Source of the DNA: Sipunculus nudus
Taxonomy: Eukaryota > Annelida > Sipuncula > Golfingiida > Sipunculidae
DNA length: 64,000 nucleotides
Reading direction: 5' to 3'
Assembly: GCA_026874595.1 (NCBI GenBank)
Contig: CM049309.1
Coordinates: 49,383,579-49,447,578, forward strand
The number at the start of each line of letters is the position of its first letter. Position 1 is the stretch's first letter. The position numbers and the translations under genes were made by a program. A model generated the notes under the pieces. That model worked only from the letters and a program-made list of their open reading frames with translations. It had not been told where the DNA came from and searched no databases. This document shows positions 13,601 to 23,689 of this stretch, one piece after another.

Positions 13601-16600
13601 TTAAAGCACAATCAGATGTGTGCGTCCAAATTTCAGACTCCTTTAAGCTTTTAAATTCCTTTTGCATGCATTATCTAAATAACCTTTGAGATATTGGTGT
13701 TGATTTTCTAAGATAGGTCCTTTTCAGATTATTTGTGTTAATAAATTTTAGACTAATCTTACATCCAATATGGCCACAGGGCTGCCATTTTGATGAACTG
13801 GTGATTGTAGGGCCCTACTGGAGGACCCTTTAAGTCCCAAACTTCTAGTTTCATCATACATGTATAGTCTCATGCAGTCATTAATATAGCTTCAGATTTT
13901 GAATGTAACATTAAGAAGTAAACTTGGTTGTATATACAGCAAGTTCTAAACAGTGGCAAAAGAGTAAAGCTGCTATGCAACCAACCTAATAGTCTTTTCT
14001 GATTGACTTATATGTGAAAATAAATATGTTTAACCAAGTAAATATGATATAAACACTGATAAAATTTAAAAAATGTTCTGTAGTGCAAATAATGAACTTT
14101 GAAAAGTCTCCATCAATTTGTCAATAAGAAAGTGACCATATTAGCCAATCAGTAGACTTCTCACATTTCAGGTGATAAAATGTTCATAGTCACAAAACAT
14201 TTCATTTGTCATCAACCATTTTGGATTTTGCAGATCAGTTTAAAAGAAAAATTCAAAATGCCAATTTATTTTTCTTTTTAAATGAGATCAGAGGTTAGCA
14301 GTTATCCACAAAATTAAAAAAGACTGGCCTGAGTCTGTATTTTATATGCATTGCATCAACAACAAGTCAACAACAAAATTCTTGTATGTTCATGGGCTTA
14401 TTAAATTTATCTTGTCTTATCTTATAACTGTGGATGACCTTGATTATTTCTTTTGTACAGGTATTCCCACCACAGTTCCGGGAGCTTCCCCCACCAGCGC
14501 TGGACCTGTTTGATCTTGATGAACAGTTCTCATCAGAGAAAGTCAGACTGGCACAGCTCACTAACAAATGTAAGTGAATTTGTGGCTCCTAAACAATCAC
14601 TGTGCAGTGTCATATGTTCTATTGCCACTTACAAACTATCACTCAAGTTAAATATTGAAAGGGGAAGAACTGTAATTATGATTGTTTATTACCTCTGCCA
14701 AGCAGGGGTTATGTTTTTGCTAGTGTTAGTTTGTCTGTCTGTCTGTGAGCAAAACAGATTTTGCTGAAATTTTTGGATAGCTTGGCAGTGACATCAGGAA
14801 CTATTTATTAAGTTTTTGGGATGATCCGGATCACCATCTGGATCCAGGAAGTTTTTAAGGAAATATGCTGCGTTTCTGACAATGCCATATGGGGGTAATG
14901 AGCTGCCATGGTGGAGGTCAGTGCTCTTTGAGTACAAATTTCCATTTTTTAGCTCAGCTGACTGAAAGTCATCTGAGCTATAGCGATCACTCTTTGTCCG
15001 TCGTCCGTCTGTCTGTCTGTCTGTCTGTCCGTTAACCAGGCACAAATCGTAACCACTGGACCTGGAATCTTCTAACTTGACATCCAGGGAGTACCATGAA
15101 AAATCTCCTTGGAAACCTGAAATTAGGTCTCTGTTACCCATAACCTCTGAGCTATGGGGCTCCGAAGTACCCCCCAGAAAAATGGAAAATTTGATACAAA
15201 AGCTCAAGTATCTGAACAACTATTGCATTGATCACCATGATTCTGTGCATGGATATTGATCATGGAATGTTTCATCAGTTTCTGCAGTCTGGTGGCGCCA
15301 CCTATATTTTTTCGATTTTTACGAATTTTTTTCTTTATTTTTGAGACCTCTTGAGATGTGGTCATCTGTTAACAGGGCACAAATTGTAATGACTGGACCT
15401 AGAATCTTCTCTCTTGAAATTCCGGGAGGCCCATGAAAAGTCTCTTTGGAATCTTGAAATTAAGTCTCTGTTACCCATAACCTCTGAGCTATGGGGCTCC
15501 GAAATACCCCCCGGAATAATGGAAAATTTGATACAAAAGCTCAAGTATCTGAACAATTATTATATTGATCACCATGATTCTTTGCATGGATATTGATCAT
15601 GAAATGTTTCATCAGTTTCTGCATTCTGGTGGCGCCACCTGTATTTTTTAGCTCAGCTGACTGTAAGTCATCTGAGCTATAGGGATCACCTTTTGTCCGT
15701 CGTCCGTCCGGGCGTCTGTCCGTTAACAGGGCACAAATCGTAACCGCTAGAACTGGAATCTTCTTACATGACATCCTGGGAGGTCTATGGAAATTCTCCT
15801 TGTAAACCTGAAATTAGGTCACTGTGACCTATATTCTTTGAGCTATGGGGTTCCAAAGTACCCCCCAGAATAATGGAAAATTTGATACAAAAGCTCAAGT
15901 ATCTAAACAACTAATGCATTGATCATCATGATTTTTTGCATGGATATTGATCATGGAGTGTTTCATCAGTTTCTGCAGACTGGTGGCGCCACCTGTATTT
16001 TTTCGATTTTTACCAATATTTTTCTCTATTTTTGAGACCTCTTAAGATGCGGCCATCTGTTAACAGGGCACAAATCGTAACGACTACACCTAGAATCTTC
16101 TCTCTTGACATGCAGAGAGGCCCATAAAAAGTCTCTTTGGAAACCTGAAATTAGGTCTCTATTACCCATAACCTTTGAGCTATGGGGCTCCGAAGTACCC
16201 CCCAGAATAATGGAAAATTTGATACAAAAGCTCAAGTATCTAAACAACTATTGCAGTGATCACCATGATTCTTTGCATGGATATTGATCATGGAATATGT
16301 CATCAGTTTCTGCAGTATGGTGGCGCCACCTGTATTTTTTTTATTTTTACGAATTTTTTTCTCTATTTTTGAGACCTCATAAGATGTGGTCATCTGTTAA
16401 CATGGCACAAATTGTAACAACTGGACCTAGAATCTTCTCTCTTGACATGCTGAGAGGCCCATGAAAAGTCTCCTTAAAAACTTGAAATTAGGTCTCTGTT
16501 ACCCATAACCTCTGAGCTATGGGGCTCCGAAGTACCCCCCAGAATAATGGAAAATTTGATACAAAAGCTCAAGTATCTGAACAATTATTATATTGATCAC

Positions 16601-19600
16601 CATGATTCTTTGCATGGATATTGATCATGAAATGTTTCATCAGTTTCTGCATTCTGGTGGCGCCACCTGTATTTTTTCAATTTTTAGCTCAGCTGACTGT
16701 AAGTCATCTGAGCTATAGGGATCACCTTTTGTCCGTCGTCCGTCCGGCCATCCAGGCGTCTGTCTGTTAACAGGGCACAAATTGTAACCGCTAGACCTGG
16801 AATCTTCTTACTTGACATCCTGGGAGGTCTATGGAAATTCTCCTTGTAAACCTGAAATTAGGTCACTGTGACCTATATTCTTCGAGCTATGGGGTTCTGA
16901 AGTACCCCCCCAGAATAATGCAAAATTTAATACAAAAGCTCAAGTATCTGAACAACTAATGCATTAATCACCATGATTCTTTGCATGGATATTGATCATG
17001 GAGTGTTTCATCAATTTCTGGAGATTGGTGGCGCCAGCTATATTTTTTTTTATTTTTTACGATTTTTTTTCTCTACTTTTGTGATCTTTAAACATTTGGT
17101 CATCTGTAAACAGGGCACAAATCATAATGACTGGACCTAGAATCTTCTGTCCTCACCTCAATGGGAATCCCATAAAAGGTCAACATGGAAACCCGAAATA
17201 AGGTCCCTGTTACCCATATTCTGTGAGCTATGGGGCTCTGAAGTACCCCCCAGAATAAAGATTTGGTCATATATTAACAGGGCACAAATCATAATGACTG
17301 GACCTAGAATCTTCTTTCTTGACATGCAGGGAGGCCTTTGGAAAATCTCTTTGGAAATCTGAAATTAGGTCTCTGTTACCCATATCCTTCATGCTATGGC
17401 TCCGAGAATAAAGATTCCTCATAAGATGTGGTCATCTGTTAACAGAGCACAAATTATAATGACTTGACCTAGAATCTCCTTCCTTGATATGCTGGGAGGC
17501 CCCTGAAAAGTCTCCTTGTGCACCTGAAATTACATCTCTGTTACCCATATCCTTCATCCTATGTGGCTTTGAAATACCCCCCAGAATAAACATTTGGTCA
17601 TCTGTTAACAGGGCACAAATCATAATAACTGGACCTAGAATTTTATTTTTTGACATGCTGGGAGACCCCTGAAAAGTCATCTTGTAAACCTTGAAAATAG
17701 GTGTCTGTTTCCCATATCCTTCATGCTACAGAGCTCCATAGTACCCCAATGAATATTGGATGATTTTATACAAAAGGTCAAGTTTGGAAAAAGTATTTCA
17801 TTCAAATTTGACATTCAGATGATAAAATTACTTTTGTCAATGTCTTCCTGGTCAGCTGAGCGTCATGACCCCTGGGTCACTTGTTCCAATTGATGGTTAC
17901 TCATGGCATGACAGGGTTCAACATGAGGTTTATCTTGCTAGCATTGTTATTGATTATATTTTTGATTTATTAGAATATCCAGTACAGTTTCTTGATTTGT
18001 AATTATCAGCAATGATATTGGGACCCTGATCTGGTTGCTGTCCCTAGTAATGATAGTTAATAATCAATGTTCATCCAAGCAATCATCAAGATAAATGCGT
18101 CATCCCCCGAGGCATTCAGATAAATTTTGCTCAATCGTACAAGACACTCATAATATAAAAGCTACCATTGACTCCTCCAGATATTTGTAGGCACCTCCTA
18201 TTCTCTATGGAGATGAATGTCACCAGAGGACTTTACAGGGTGTGACAGACAAGAATCATGCACTGCAACATTCTGAATACTCCAAAGTGTCATAGTTGTC
18301 ACAGAGAATGTAACGGTCCTGCATAGTGATCATTCCTTTTAAAGTTAGGCCTATTGGTGTAATGTATGAAAATTTGTTTAGACAGCAAAATGAGCTTCTT
18401 CATGAGCTATAAAATATATGCAATAAATAGTCTTTTGTATGAATTTCATGATTATGAGATTATGTTATGAGGTTGATTTCTGAAGTTTGATTCTTGTGCT
18501 TGTCATAGGATGAATTTAAAAAATGTGATGTGCTCCTGGTTTAAGCCATATGGATTCTATAAATCTTTTTAATGAATGTGTACAAATGTTATTGCCATTG
18601 TAATGTGCTTGTATATACTCAATGTATCAAAATGATCAGTTCTTAGCTAGGTTGAACTACCCTGGTTTGTGAACTGTGTCAATTTGACAAAAGTAACTAA
18701 AATATAGAAAAAACCGGCTACCTTCCCCTGTTTTGAAAGCATGCAAGACATCTTTTAGAAAGAATATTTCTCACAGGATGGAATCAAATAGATCAGTCGA
18801 AATTAAACAATACACCACAGTCAGTTCTGTCAAGGTAATAGTGTGATCCAATGTTTATTTATCTTTTGTCACATAGCTTTAGTCCTAGCGCCAGTCATTG
18901 TGGACATTTGAACAATGGAAAAGCCATTTTCCAGGAGGTGCTGCCACCTGCAGGCAGAATTATTATTTAAACAGCTGGTCCTTCATGTCTTCCTATTTGA
19001 AGGAACTTTCTTGTTTAAGCAGTCAAGTTTCTGGAACAGTGATACTTGCATTGTAGACCAGTGAAACCTATTCTGTTCAAACCTTTGTTTTTGTAGGCAC
19101 AGATGATGATCTTGAGTACTTTGTACGAGAATGTGGTGACATCTTGGGTATAACCACCAAGCTGTCCAGTGGTAACAGGGACGCCAAACACGTACTTGAA
19201 TATGTACTACACCAGGTGGTGGAGTTCAAGAAGCTCAACCAGGTCAGTGAGGTTCTTTGTGTACTTTCTATTTTTAGTAAGTAAGGACCATAGCCTCTTA
19301 CCTCTGAAAAAAGGTTTCATTTCTAAGGGCACCACATGCATCAATTTTCCCCCTCCCCCCCCCCCCCAAACACACACACACCAACAATTTGTGTTCTGTT
19401 TCTCAGTAGTAATTTACCCCTTTGAGCTGTAGTTGCCTCATTTTGCTAAATTTCAGTAAATTTTCATTTTGTTATGATGTGCTTTGACCTGTTTAACAAA
19501 AAAATTCTGTTATTATTTTTGTCCCCTGCTCATAAATTTGTAACAAAATATAATAATATAATTTGCCGACCGGTACTGATTTCTGGATGAAGTTCCTGAG

Positions 19601-19960
19601 AATATTTTTTAGCCTGATATATACTTTCTTTGTGAAGGGGTGGAGATACATTTTGTCTGTTTTAACTTGATGCAGATGATTCTTGATAAATAAAAACATC
19701 AGGAATACTGACTATTTTGCAAAAATATTTTTGCTTATTTTTTGCTTGAACATAAATTTTCCCAAACTAAAATCTCCATGAAAATTATAGCTACACAATA
19801 TTGCATCTATAGCTTTATATCAGTATGTTAAACCAAAACTTTAAATTACATATTTGTTGCTGAATGAATGCACTGGCTAACTTTTACGTTTATGTTCCAG
19901 GAGGGTGACCTTGACACTGCGCACTTCGGCGGTGATGCAGGAGACGGAGCATATCCTTGA
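4592..19960 (+). CDS. IFT52: IFT52, intraflagellar transport protein 52 (12 exons, 5'-partial)
   Basis: IFT52 is a core subunit of the IFT-B complex that carries cargo along the ciliary axoneme. It contacts IFT88/IFT70 through its middle region and IFT46 through its C-terminus (family knowledge). Twelve exons were read directly: 4592-4679, 4945-5074, 5771-5846, 6192-6257, 6795-6921, 7638-7727, 8514-8582, 9188-9342, 12785-12872, 14461-14569, 19097-19242 and 19901-19960. All have GT/AG borders and compatible phases, and together they give about 400 residues ending in TGA at 19958-19960. Diagnostic strings are GPREKFT, LMGEGGES, NINFLLEEYGVMVNN, HMFSDQYLDKEEN and the LFDLDEQFSSEK region. Vertebrate IFT52 is about 437 residues, so roughly 35-40 N-terminal residues are outside the window; no start exon was recognised in 1-4591. 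No exon shows a frameshift or internal stop, so the gene looks functional. The intron before exon 9 holds a 77-bp repeat array that copies the splice acceptor. Confidence 0.97.
4945..5074 (+). CDS. IFT52: IFT52 exon 2 in window: GEGGES / NINFLLEEYG
   Basis: The acceptor is ttccag and the donor gtaagt. The exon holds 43 codons plus one base. It encodes the most conserved part of the GIFT domain (LMGEGGES, then NINFLLEEYGVMVNN). Confidence 0.97.
5771..5846 (+). CDS. IFT52: IFT52 exon 3 in window: YFHPKEVLVSNGVLN
   Basis: The acceptor is attttcag and the donor gtaagt. Two bases complete the split Asp codon. It encodes the conserved HPKE motif segment. Confidence 0.96.
6192..6257 (+). CDS. IFT52: IFT52 exon 4 in window: REISRAAGKHIPG
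   Basis: The acceptor is attacag and the donor gtgagt. It encodes the ISRAAGK motif and an acidic loop, and ends inside the Gln codon of the conserved NNAQAL string. Confidence 0.95.
6795..6921 (+). CDS. IFT52: IFT52 exon 5 in window: ALTFLYPYGATLSV
   Basis: The acceptor is tttcacag and the donor gtaagt. It contains 42 codons after the split one. The YPYGATLSVMRPAVSVLSTG region is a close match to the family. Confidence 0.96.
7638..7727 (+). CDS. IFT52: IFT52 exon 6 in window: HMFSDQYLDKEEN
   Basis: A 30-codon phase-0 exon with acceptor atttcag and donor gtgagt. It encodes the strongly conserved GSVHMFSDQYLDKEENGK segment. Confidence 0.97.
8514..8582 (+). CDS. IFT52: IFT52 exon 7 in window: LNQIDADDPE
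   Basis: A 23-codon phase-0 exon with acceptor ctgcag. The donor gtatat runs straight into a (TA)n/(TG)n microsatellite at about 8583-8627. The LNQIDADDPE string is characteristic of the family. Confidence 0.95.
9028..9172 (+). repeat. Degenerate short tandem repeat (TTAATGGTAATATTGGT type)
   Basis: About eight imperfect 15-18 base units built on ATTAATGGT and ATTGGTACT lie just upstream of IFT52 exon 8. They keep the frame open into the exon, so the open frame starting at 8,984 is exonic only from 9,188. Confidence 0.6.
9188..9342 (+). CDS. IFT52: IFT52 exon 8 in window: AEQLKSCLQE...DVTTLFESSL
   Basis: The acceptor is catccag and the donor gtgagtg. The exon has 51 codons plus two bases, and encodes a segment matching AEQL..CLQE..E.PRD.TTLF of IFT52. 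It ends ...PKAIK with the last codon split (AA|G), so a correct next exon must begin with G. Confidence 0.96.
9571..12784 (+). repeat. 77-bp tandem array copying an IFT52 3' splice site and exon start (41 units + real exon)
   Basis: Each unit reads, in order, the start of an IFT52 exon (GGCATATGAACAGTTAGATG...), a linker with TCTAACCAG, a T-rich stretch and TTTCAG or TTCCAG. Unit starts fall at 9635, 9712, 9789, 9866 and so on to 12708. Spacing is 77 bp except for a few 75-bp units (two bases lost), two 79-bp units (10782 and 12629) and one 76-bp unit. The 42nd unit, at 12785, is the true exon. The leftmost units are the most degenerate. The array makes up almost the whole 3.4-kb intron between exons 8 and 9 in this window. 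Confidence 0.97.
12785..12872 (+). CDS. IFT52: IFT52 exon 9 in window: AYEQLDVKHEPLSL (last unit of the array)
   Basis: The acceptor is tatgtttcag and the donor gtaagt. The first G completes the Lys codon of exon 8, followed by 29 codons to the PPLQPA segment. Its first 43 or so bases are the parent sequence of the upstream 77-bp array. It encodes the conserved EQL.VKHEPL and PQFETPLP segments. Confidence 0.96.
13130..13860 (+). repeat. Degenerate tandem dispersed repeat in IFT52 intron
   Basis: Units of about 150-160 bases share phrases such as TCTCAAAGAGA, CCCA.ATT...AGA, GGGCTC.AGCC and CCAGTATGGCTG. It resembles in architecture the other leader-plus-tandem-unit families in this window but not in sequence. 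Confidence 0.5.
14461..14569 (+). CDS. IFT52: IFT52 exon 10 in window: FRELPPPALDLFDLDE
   Basis: The acceptor is ttttgtacag and the donor gtaagt. The exon has 36 codons plus one base. It encodes the FRELPPP and LFDLDE motifs and the start of the C-terminal region. Confidence 0.97.
14680..14945 (+). repeat. Widespread animal dispersed repeat (ACCTCTGCCAAGCAGG...GATCCGGATC)
   Basis: It contains TACCTCTGCCAAGCAGGGGTTATG, a TTTGTCTGTCTGTCTGTGAG tract and GGGATGATCCGGATCACC. This is a recognisable phrase set of a very common dispersed animal repeat. A related copy lies at about 59,690-59,980. Confidence 0.6.
14946..17886 (+). repeat. Composite tandem repeat, about 336-bp then about 166-bp units
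   Basis: The phrase CAGGGCACAAAT recurs at about 15037, 15373, 15728, 16065, 16401, 16771, 17111, 17278, 17443 and 17608. Spacing is 336-370 bp for the first units and then 165-167 bp. Units share GGGGCTCCGAAGTACCCCCC and (in the long form) GGTGGCGCCACC. Three hairpin leaders (14,950, 15,648, 16,684) are interspersed, so the block is nested copies of one family. The tail is at 17,852-17,884. Short open frames here are by-products of the repeat. Confidence 0.9.
17890..19090. other. IFT52 intron, unique-looking sequence
   Basis: No repeats or exons were recognised. The stretch is ordinary AT-rich intron up to the acceptor at 19,096. Confidence 0.5.
19097..19242 (+). CDS. IFT52: IFT52 exon 11 in window: C-terminal IFT46-binding region
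   Basis: The acceptor is tttttgtag and the donor gtcagt. Two bases complete a Cys codon, followed by 48 codons including LEYFVRECGDILG and VVEFKKLNQ, which are conserved in the part of IFT52 that binds IFT46. The preceding 4.5-kb intron is largely dispersed repeats. Confidence 0.97.
19901..19960 (+). CDS. IFT52: IFT52 terminal coding exon
   Basis: The acceptor is tatgttccag. Nineteen codons end at TGA (19958-19960). This tail is poorly conserved across IFT52 proteins, so the assignment rests on the splice site, frame and position. No AATAAA was seen in the following 500 bases; the nearest on the + strand are near 20,975 and 21,243. Confidence 0.85.
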   Translation, partial: EGDLDTAHFGGDAGDGAYP

Positions 19961-20261
19961 CCGTGATGAGATTATGTTAAATGTATCAGTCAAATTTTTA
20001 AATTCTCAAAGAAAACCCTGCAAGAATATGTTATGAAATGTCTCAACAGAAATATGAACTTTTCAGTCCACAGGACCTTTTTGATAACACAAGGTAACCA
20101 GCATTGAAATAATGCAGTCTTTGATTATGATGTTAGATTTGGCACTATTACTTCAGGACAATGTAGGCCATATCAGCCCCAGATATTATATTTTGTATAT
20201 TAATCATGGATTTTCTCACAGATTTTGCAGCATTGGTAGAATGGTAACCTGAAAAAAAAAC

Positions 20262-20421
20262 CATGATGGATAAACCAGCTCGATACATTTATAACAGCAT
20301 CGGTAAAATGATATCCTAAAAAACATGATGGATAAACCAGCTCGATACATTTATAACAGCATCAGTAAAATGATATCCTAAAAAACATGATGGATAAACC
20401 AGCTTGATACATTTATGACCT
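20262..20421 (+). repeat. 62-bp tandem repeat, 2.5 copies
   Basis: Units start at 20262, 20324 and 20386 (CATGATGGATAAACCAGCT...). The first two are nearly identical, so the duplication is recent. It lies 300 bases past the IFT52 stop. Confidence 0.85.
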
Positions 20422-20460
20422 TTGAAATTTGTGCTTATAATTAGCATAACCTTGTACTCA

Positions 20461-20628
20461 CTATATACATTGCCTGCGGCATATCATATTTTTTAGGTCA
20501 GAGATATCGTTGGTTGCCTTTGTCAGGGTGTTTGCAGCTTTGTTACTGACTGGTGAGCTTCCCTCATTCAAATCTGTTCTATCAATACTGATGGTAGGGT
20601 TATTGGCACTCTGTTTTGTTTCTTCAAC
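20461..20628 (-). CDS. Possible minus-strand exon of an unidentified gene
   Basis: On the minus strand a strong pyrimidine-rich acceptor (TTCTTTCCCTTCCTATTTAAG) precedes an open frame of 55 codons (starts VEETKQSANNPTISID). It ends either at TAG (20461-20463) or at a consensus donor GTGAGTAC overlapping that stop. Composition is coding-like (Asn/Thr/Ser/Lys rich, no low complexity). Further upstream on the same strand (20,700-21,110) there are coding-like pieces in different frames without clear borders. I do not recognise the protein. It would lie tail-to-tail with IFT52; it may equally be an old retrocopy. Confidence 0.35.
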   Translation of the reverse strand, partial: VEETKQSANNPTISIDRTDLNEGSSPVSNKAANTLTKATNDISDLKNMICRRQCI

Positions 20629-21567
20629 CTTAAATAGGAAGGGAAAGAATATACACAGTTTTGAAAACAAAGGATGATGTTAAAATTAATTTATGGGTAG
20701 GAATTCTTCACCATGAGAATTATCACTGAACAGAGTGAATATTGGACCAACCTCAACCTTAGTCAATGATCTTAGTAAAGTGCCAATGGCATAAGCAATG
20801 GCGCTGGAGGTTTTGTTGGAGTATCAATTTCTGTAGTTTTTGTTACGTTGTACTGATCTGGAGAGTTGTTAACAGATGCATCAGCAGGCAGTAATAATGG
20901 TACCAGTGGATAACTACTTGACCCCATAATGTGATGATGTAATTGTTCTTGTGTTCCACAGAATTACCAGCTGAATAAATGATACCAAGGGGACAATTCT
21001 TGACTGTTGGCTTCAGTCCTTTATCATTTGAAATGTGTCCATACTTTATGATAATTCTTGTCTGTAACTGCATAACTAAGTATGAGACTAAATAAATGGT
21101 ACCGATAAGCAAATGGCAGGACTGTTGGAATGAATCATTGGCTACTTAACATGTTCCCCTATTTGTTGAAAATTGGTTACAACTTTAGCTAATTCACTGA
21201 ATTTCTGTGAAATTGGGGAAATATTTTGAGCCCTTTACACAAATAAATTGTAACTGATCCCTGTAAAGTAGACATTTTCATGTAATGAAATGACTTGTAA
21301 ACAATGTACTTCTTTATTTTTATTGTTGGGCTACATTGTCATCAAAGTCCTGAAGTTGACAAATACTTAGCAATCTGTTATCTCAAAACATGCAGTGCAC
21401 ATACATGTATAAGAACATTTTTTGTATCATAACTATATTTATTTGTACTACAGTTTGTACAGTCTGCTGTTTCACCGGTTACTTATGTTACTGTCTTTGT
21501 AAATAAATGTTTGTGGTTGTCACTTTTGCTGGTCATTTTATTTATAAGTAAATTCTGAAACTCATTG

Positions 21568-21618
21568 TTTTATTACGTAAACAAAATTTTGAGCTGTTTC
21601 TGTATTAATGAGAATTTT
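21568..21618 (+). repeat. DIRS left inverted terminal repeat
   Basis: It reads TTTATTACGTAAACAAAA... to ...GTATTAATGAGAAT. It pairs as an inverted copy with 26671-26719 with only a few mismatches. Confidence 0.85.
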
Positions 21619-21859
21619 CTCTGTTCAAGTTTATACGTCAGAGTAAGCCAACCAAAAATTTTCCCTTATTGGGCCTATTATCACCGCCTCGTTCCCGTGT
21701 ATCTAGGTCACACTTCCGTTTCTTGTAATCACATTTTTCTTCTGGCGTCCGCCATAATGGACGTGTAATCACGCTCTGCGCAAATCGTCCACTGTTTTGG
21801 TTTGTACAGTCGGGTTTGCCAACTGTACTGTAAGTTGTGTTTCTTTTTCCCTTCCCGCC

Positions 21860-23680
21860 ATGGAGAACCCCTCTTATTGTGCTACTTGTGGTTCATTAAT
21901 CCCTGCTTGGGATTCTCACCCCACTTGTTTCCCGTGCCGTTCTCACAATGACTCCTGCCGGGGTCCGGCTGATCCATGCTTCTATCGTCAGACTTGGTCC
22001 TCTGACAAATGGGCCTTGTTTCATGATTGGTCCCATTCCCCGGTAGTTGGGGTTTCCCCGTCCACGCTCCCATTATCTGGTCCCATGGTAACCTCCAGGG
22101 GGGGGGGGAGCCTACCATGGGTGAACCCATCCATTACCACCTGTGCCATTACCTCCCCGGTTGTTTCTACAGCAAAATCATTACTCTCCCTTACACGTAA
22201 GCAGAAGTCTTCCCCGGCTCATGCAGCTCCCCGTTCAGAACCCCTGTCCGCTTATTCCATCTTGCATAAACTCTCGCGGTTTTGCTCTTCACTGATGTCG
22301 GATCTAGACGATCCGTCTAGACCCCAGTCCGTTTGTCCGGTGGCCTCCCCTGTTTCCCCGGTTCTTTCCCCCTCGCCCATTGTCCTCACCCCCAGCCCCT
22401 CCCCGGCTTCCTTCCTTATCCCCCGAGCCGGCCAGGGCTGTCCCGCTGGATCACCCAGGCCTTACTGGTGAGGAGGCAGGTATTTCAGGCCCTCCTGCAT
22501 CCCATTCTTTTCAGCCGCCCTCGCTTCCGGTGACTCCGGCTGCTACAGTGGACCGTTCTGTGTACCCCGGCCGGCCAGCTCTTTCTTTCAGTCTCCGTCT
22601 GCTGTGCCGTCTGCGGCCAAGGTTCCCGTGACTTCTCGGGTGGTTCCTGCTGCTAGCCGACCCTCGGCTTCTTTTTTTCAGCCTCCGGTGGTTCTGGCTC
22701 TACGGGTTTCCCTGGATCCCCCTTGCGGGTTCTCAGGGGTCCCCGTCATCTCACGCTGCCGATCCCGCCCTGGCAAACAACCAGTGGTCCGAAGTCGCGC
22801 TGCAACGCCAGGCTTGGCGTGCGCTCAAATCTGCGCTGCTGGACCTTGTTGCTACCTCCACTCAGGAGGCGCAACCTGAAGGTCTGAAGTTCCGTCGTTT
22901 ACAACCTCGGACTTCCACGGCGTCAGCGGCCGGTTCCTATTTGAATCCGGCTGCCCTTCAATCGCCTTCCTCCACACCAGCCGTGTGTATGGAGTTCACC
23001 GATCACACGGTTGATCTGTTACCATGCCCTAGTCTCGGGTCTTGCTCTACCACTACTGGGGCCCCGCTGCCGCCAGGGTCCGATAAGCCGTGGTCCCCCG
23101 GTACCCTTTGGAATTCCAGAGGGTACCGAGCTACCTGTTTTGATCGTTTGATCCCTTTTCCAGATCATCCGGCTATTCCTTCAGCGCCGATGTGTCTTGA
23201 GTCCGGCCTCGAACAGCCATTCGCAGACGGTAAAACCTTATTTTCATCCTCAGCCCCGATCTCTGAACATCAACTGTCGGATTTGGAGGGGCTTGGTCGT
23301 CAGGCGGCCGGGATGGTGAAGGACTTGCAGGCCGTTAATAGCCTGCTCGCCGTCTCTCCCAACCCAACCACGCTGAATGATATCTGGCAAGTCTGCCTGT
23401 GCTGAGCTGCAACAGGTTGTTTGGCGTCTTGTTGAAAATTGTATTTTACTGCAGGTCCCTTCTGTTTGGCGGCCATCTGCGGCCCCTTTTTGACCGCGCA
23501 TTGGAGCATTCCGATCGACAGGCCCACCTCCGCTTGGCCTCTCTTGCTCCACAGCTGCCTTCCGCATCCTGCGGTCTCGCCCTTCTAGTGCGGCTCCCGC
23601 TTCGACTCGTCGCGCCCCAGCTCAGTCTTCCTGTCCTTCCGGCCGTACCAGCTGTTCCCAGCCTTTTTGTGGTCTAGCCT
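21860..23680 (+). pseudogene. DIRS gag-like ORF1, frameshifted
   Basis: The ATG at 21860 sits in a good context (CCGCCATGG) and opens a frame with a Cys-rich N-terminus (CATCGS...HPTCFPCR...) like the putative zinc-binding start of DIRS gag proteins. It continues as a Pro/Ser-rich region. The frame breaks near 22,470, with further fragments in other frames to about 23,405 and 23,680. The C-terminal fragment (ISEHQLSDLEGLGRQA...) resembles the helical part of DIRS gag. The assignment is by position and composition; the sequence is weakly conserved. Confidence 0.6.
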
Positions 23681-23689
23681 CGAGATGAG

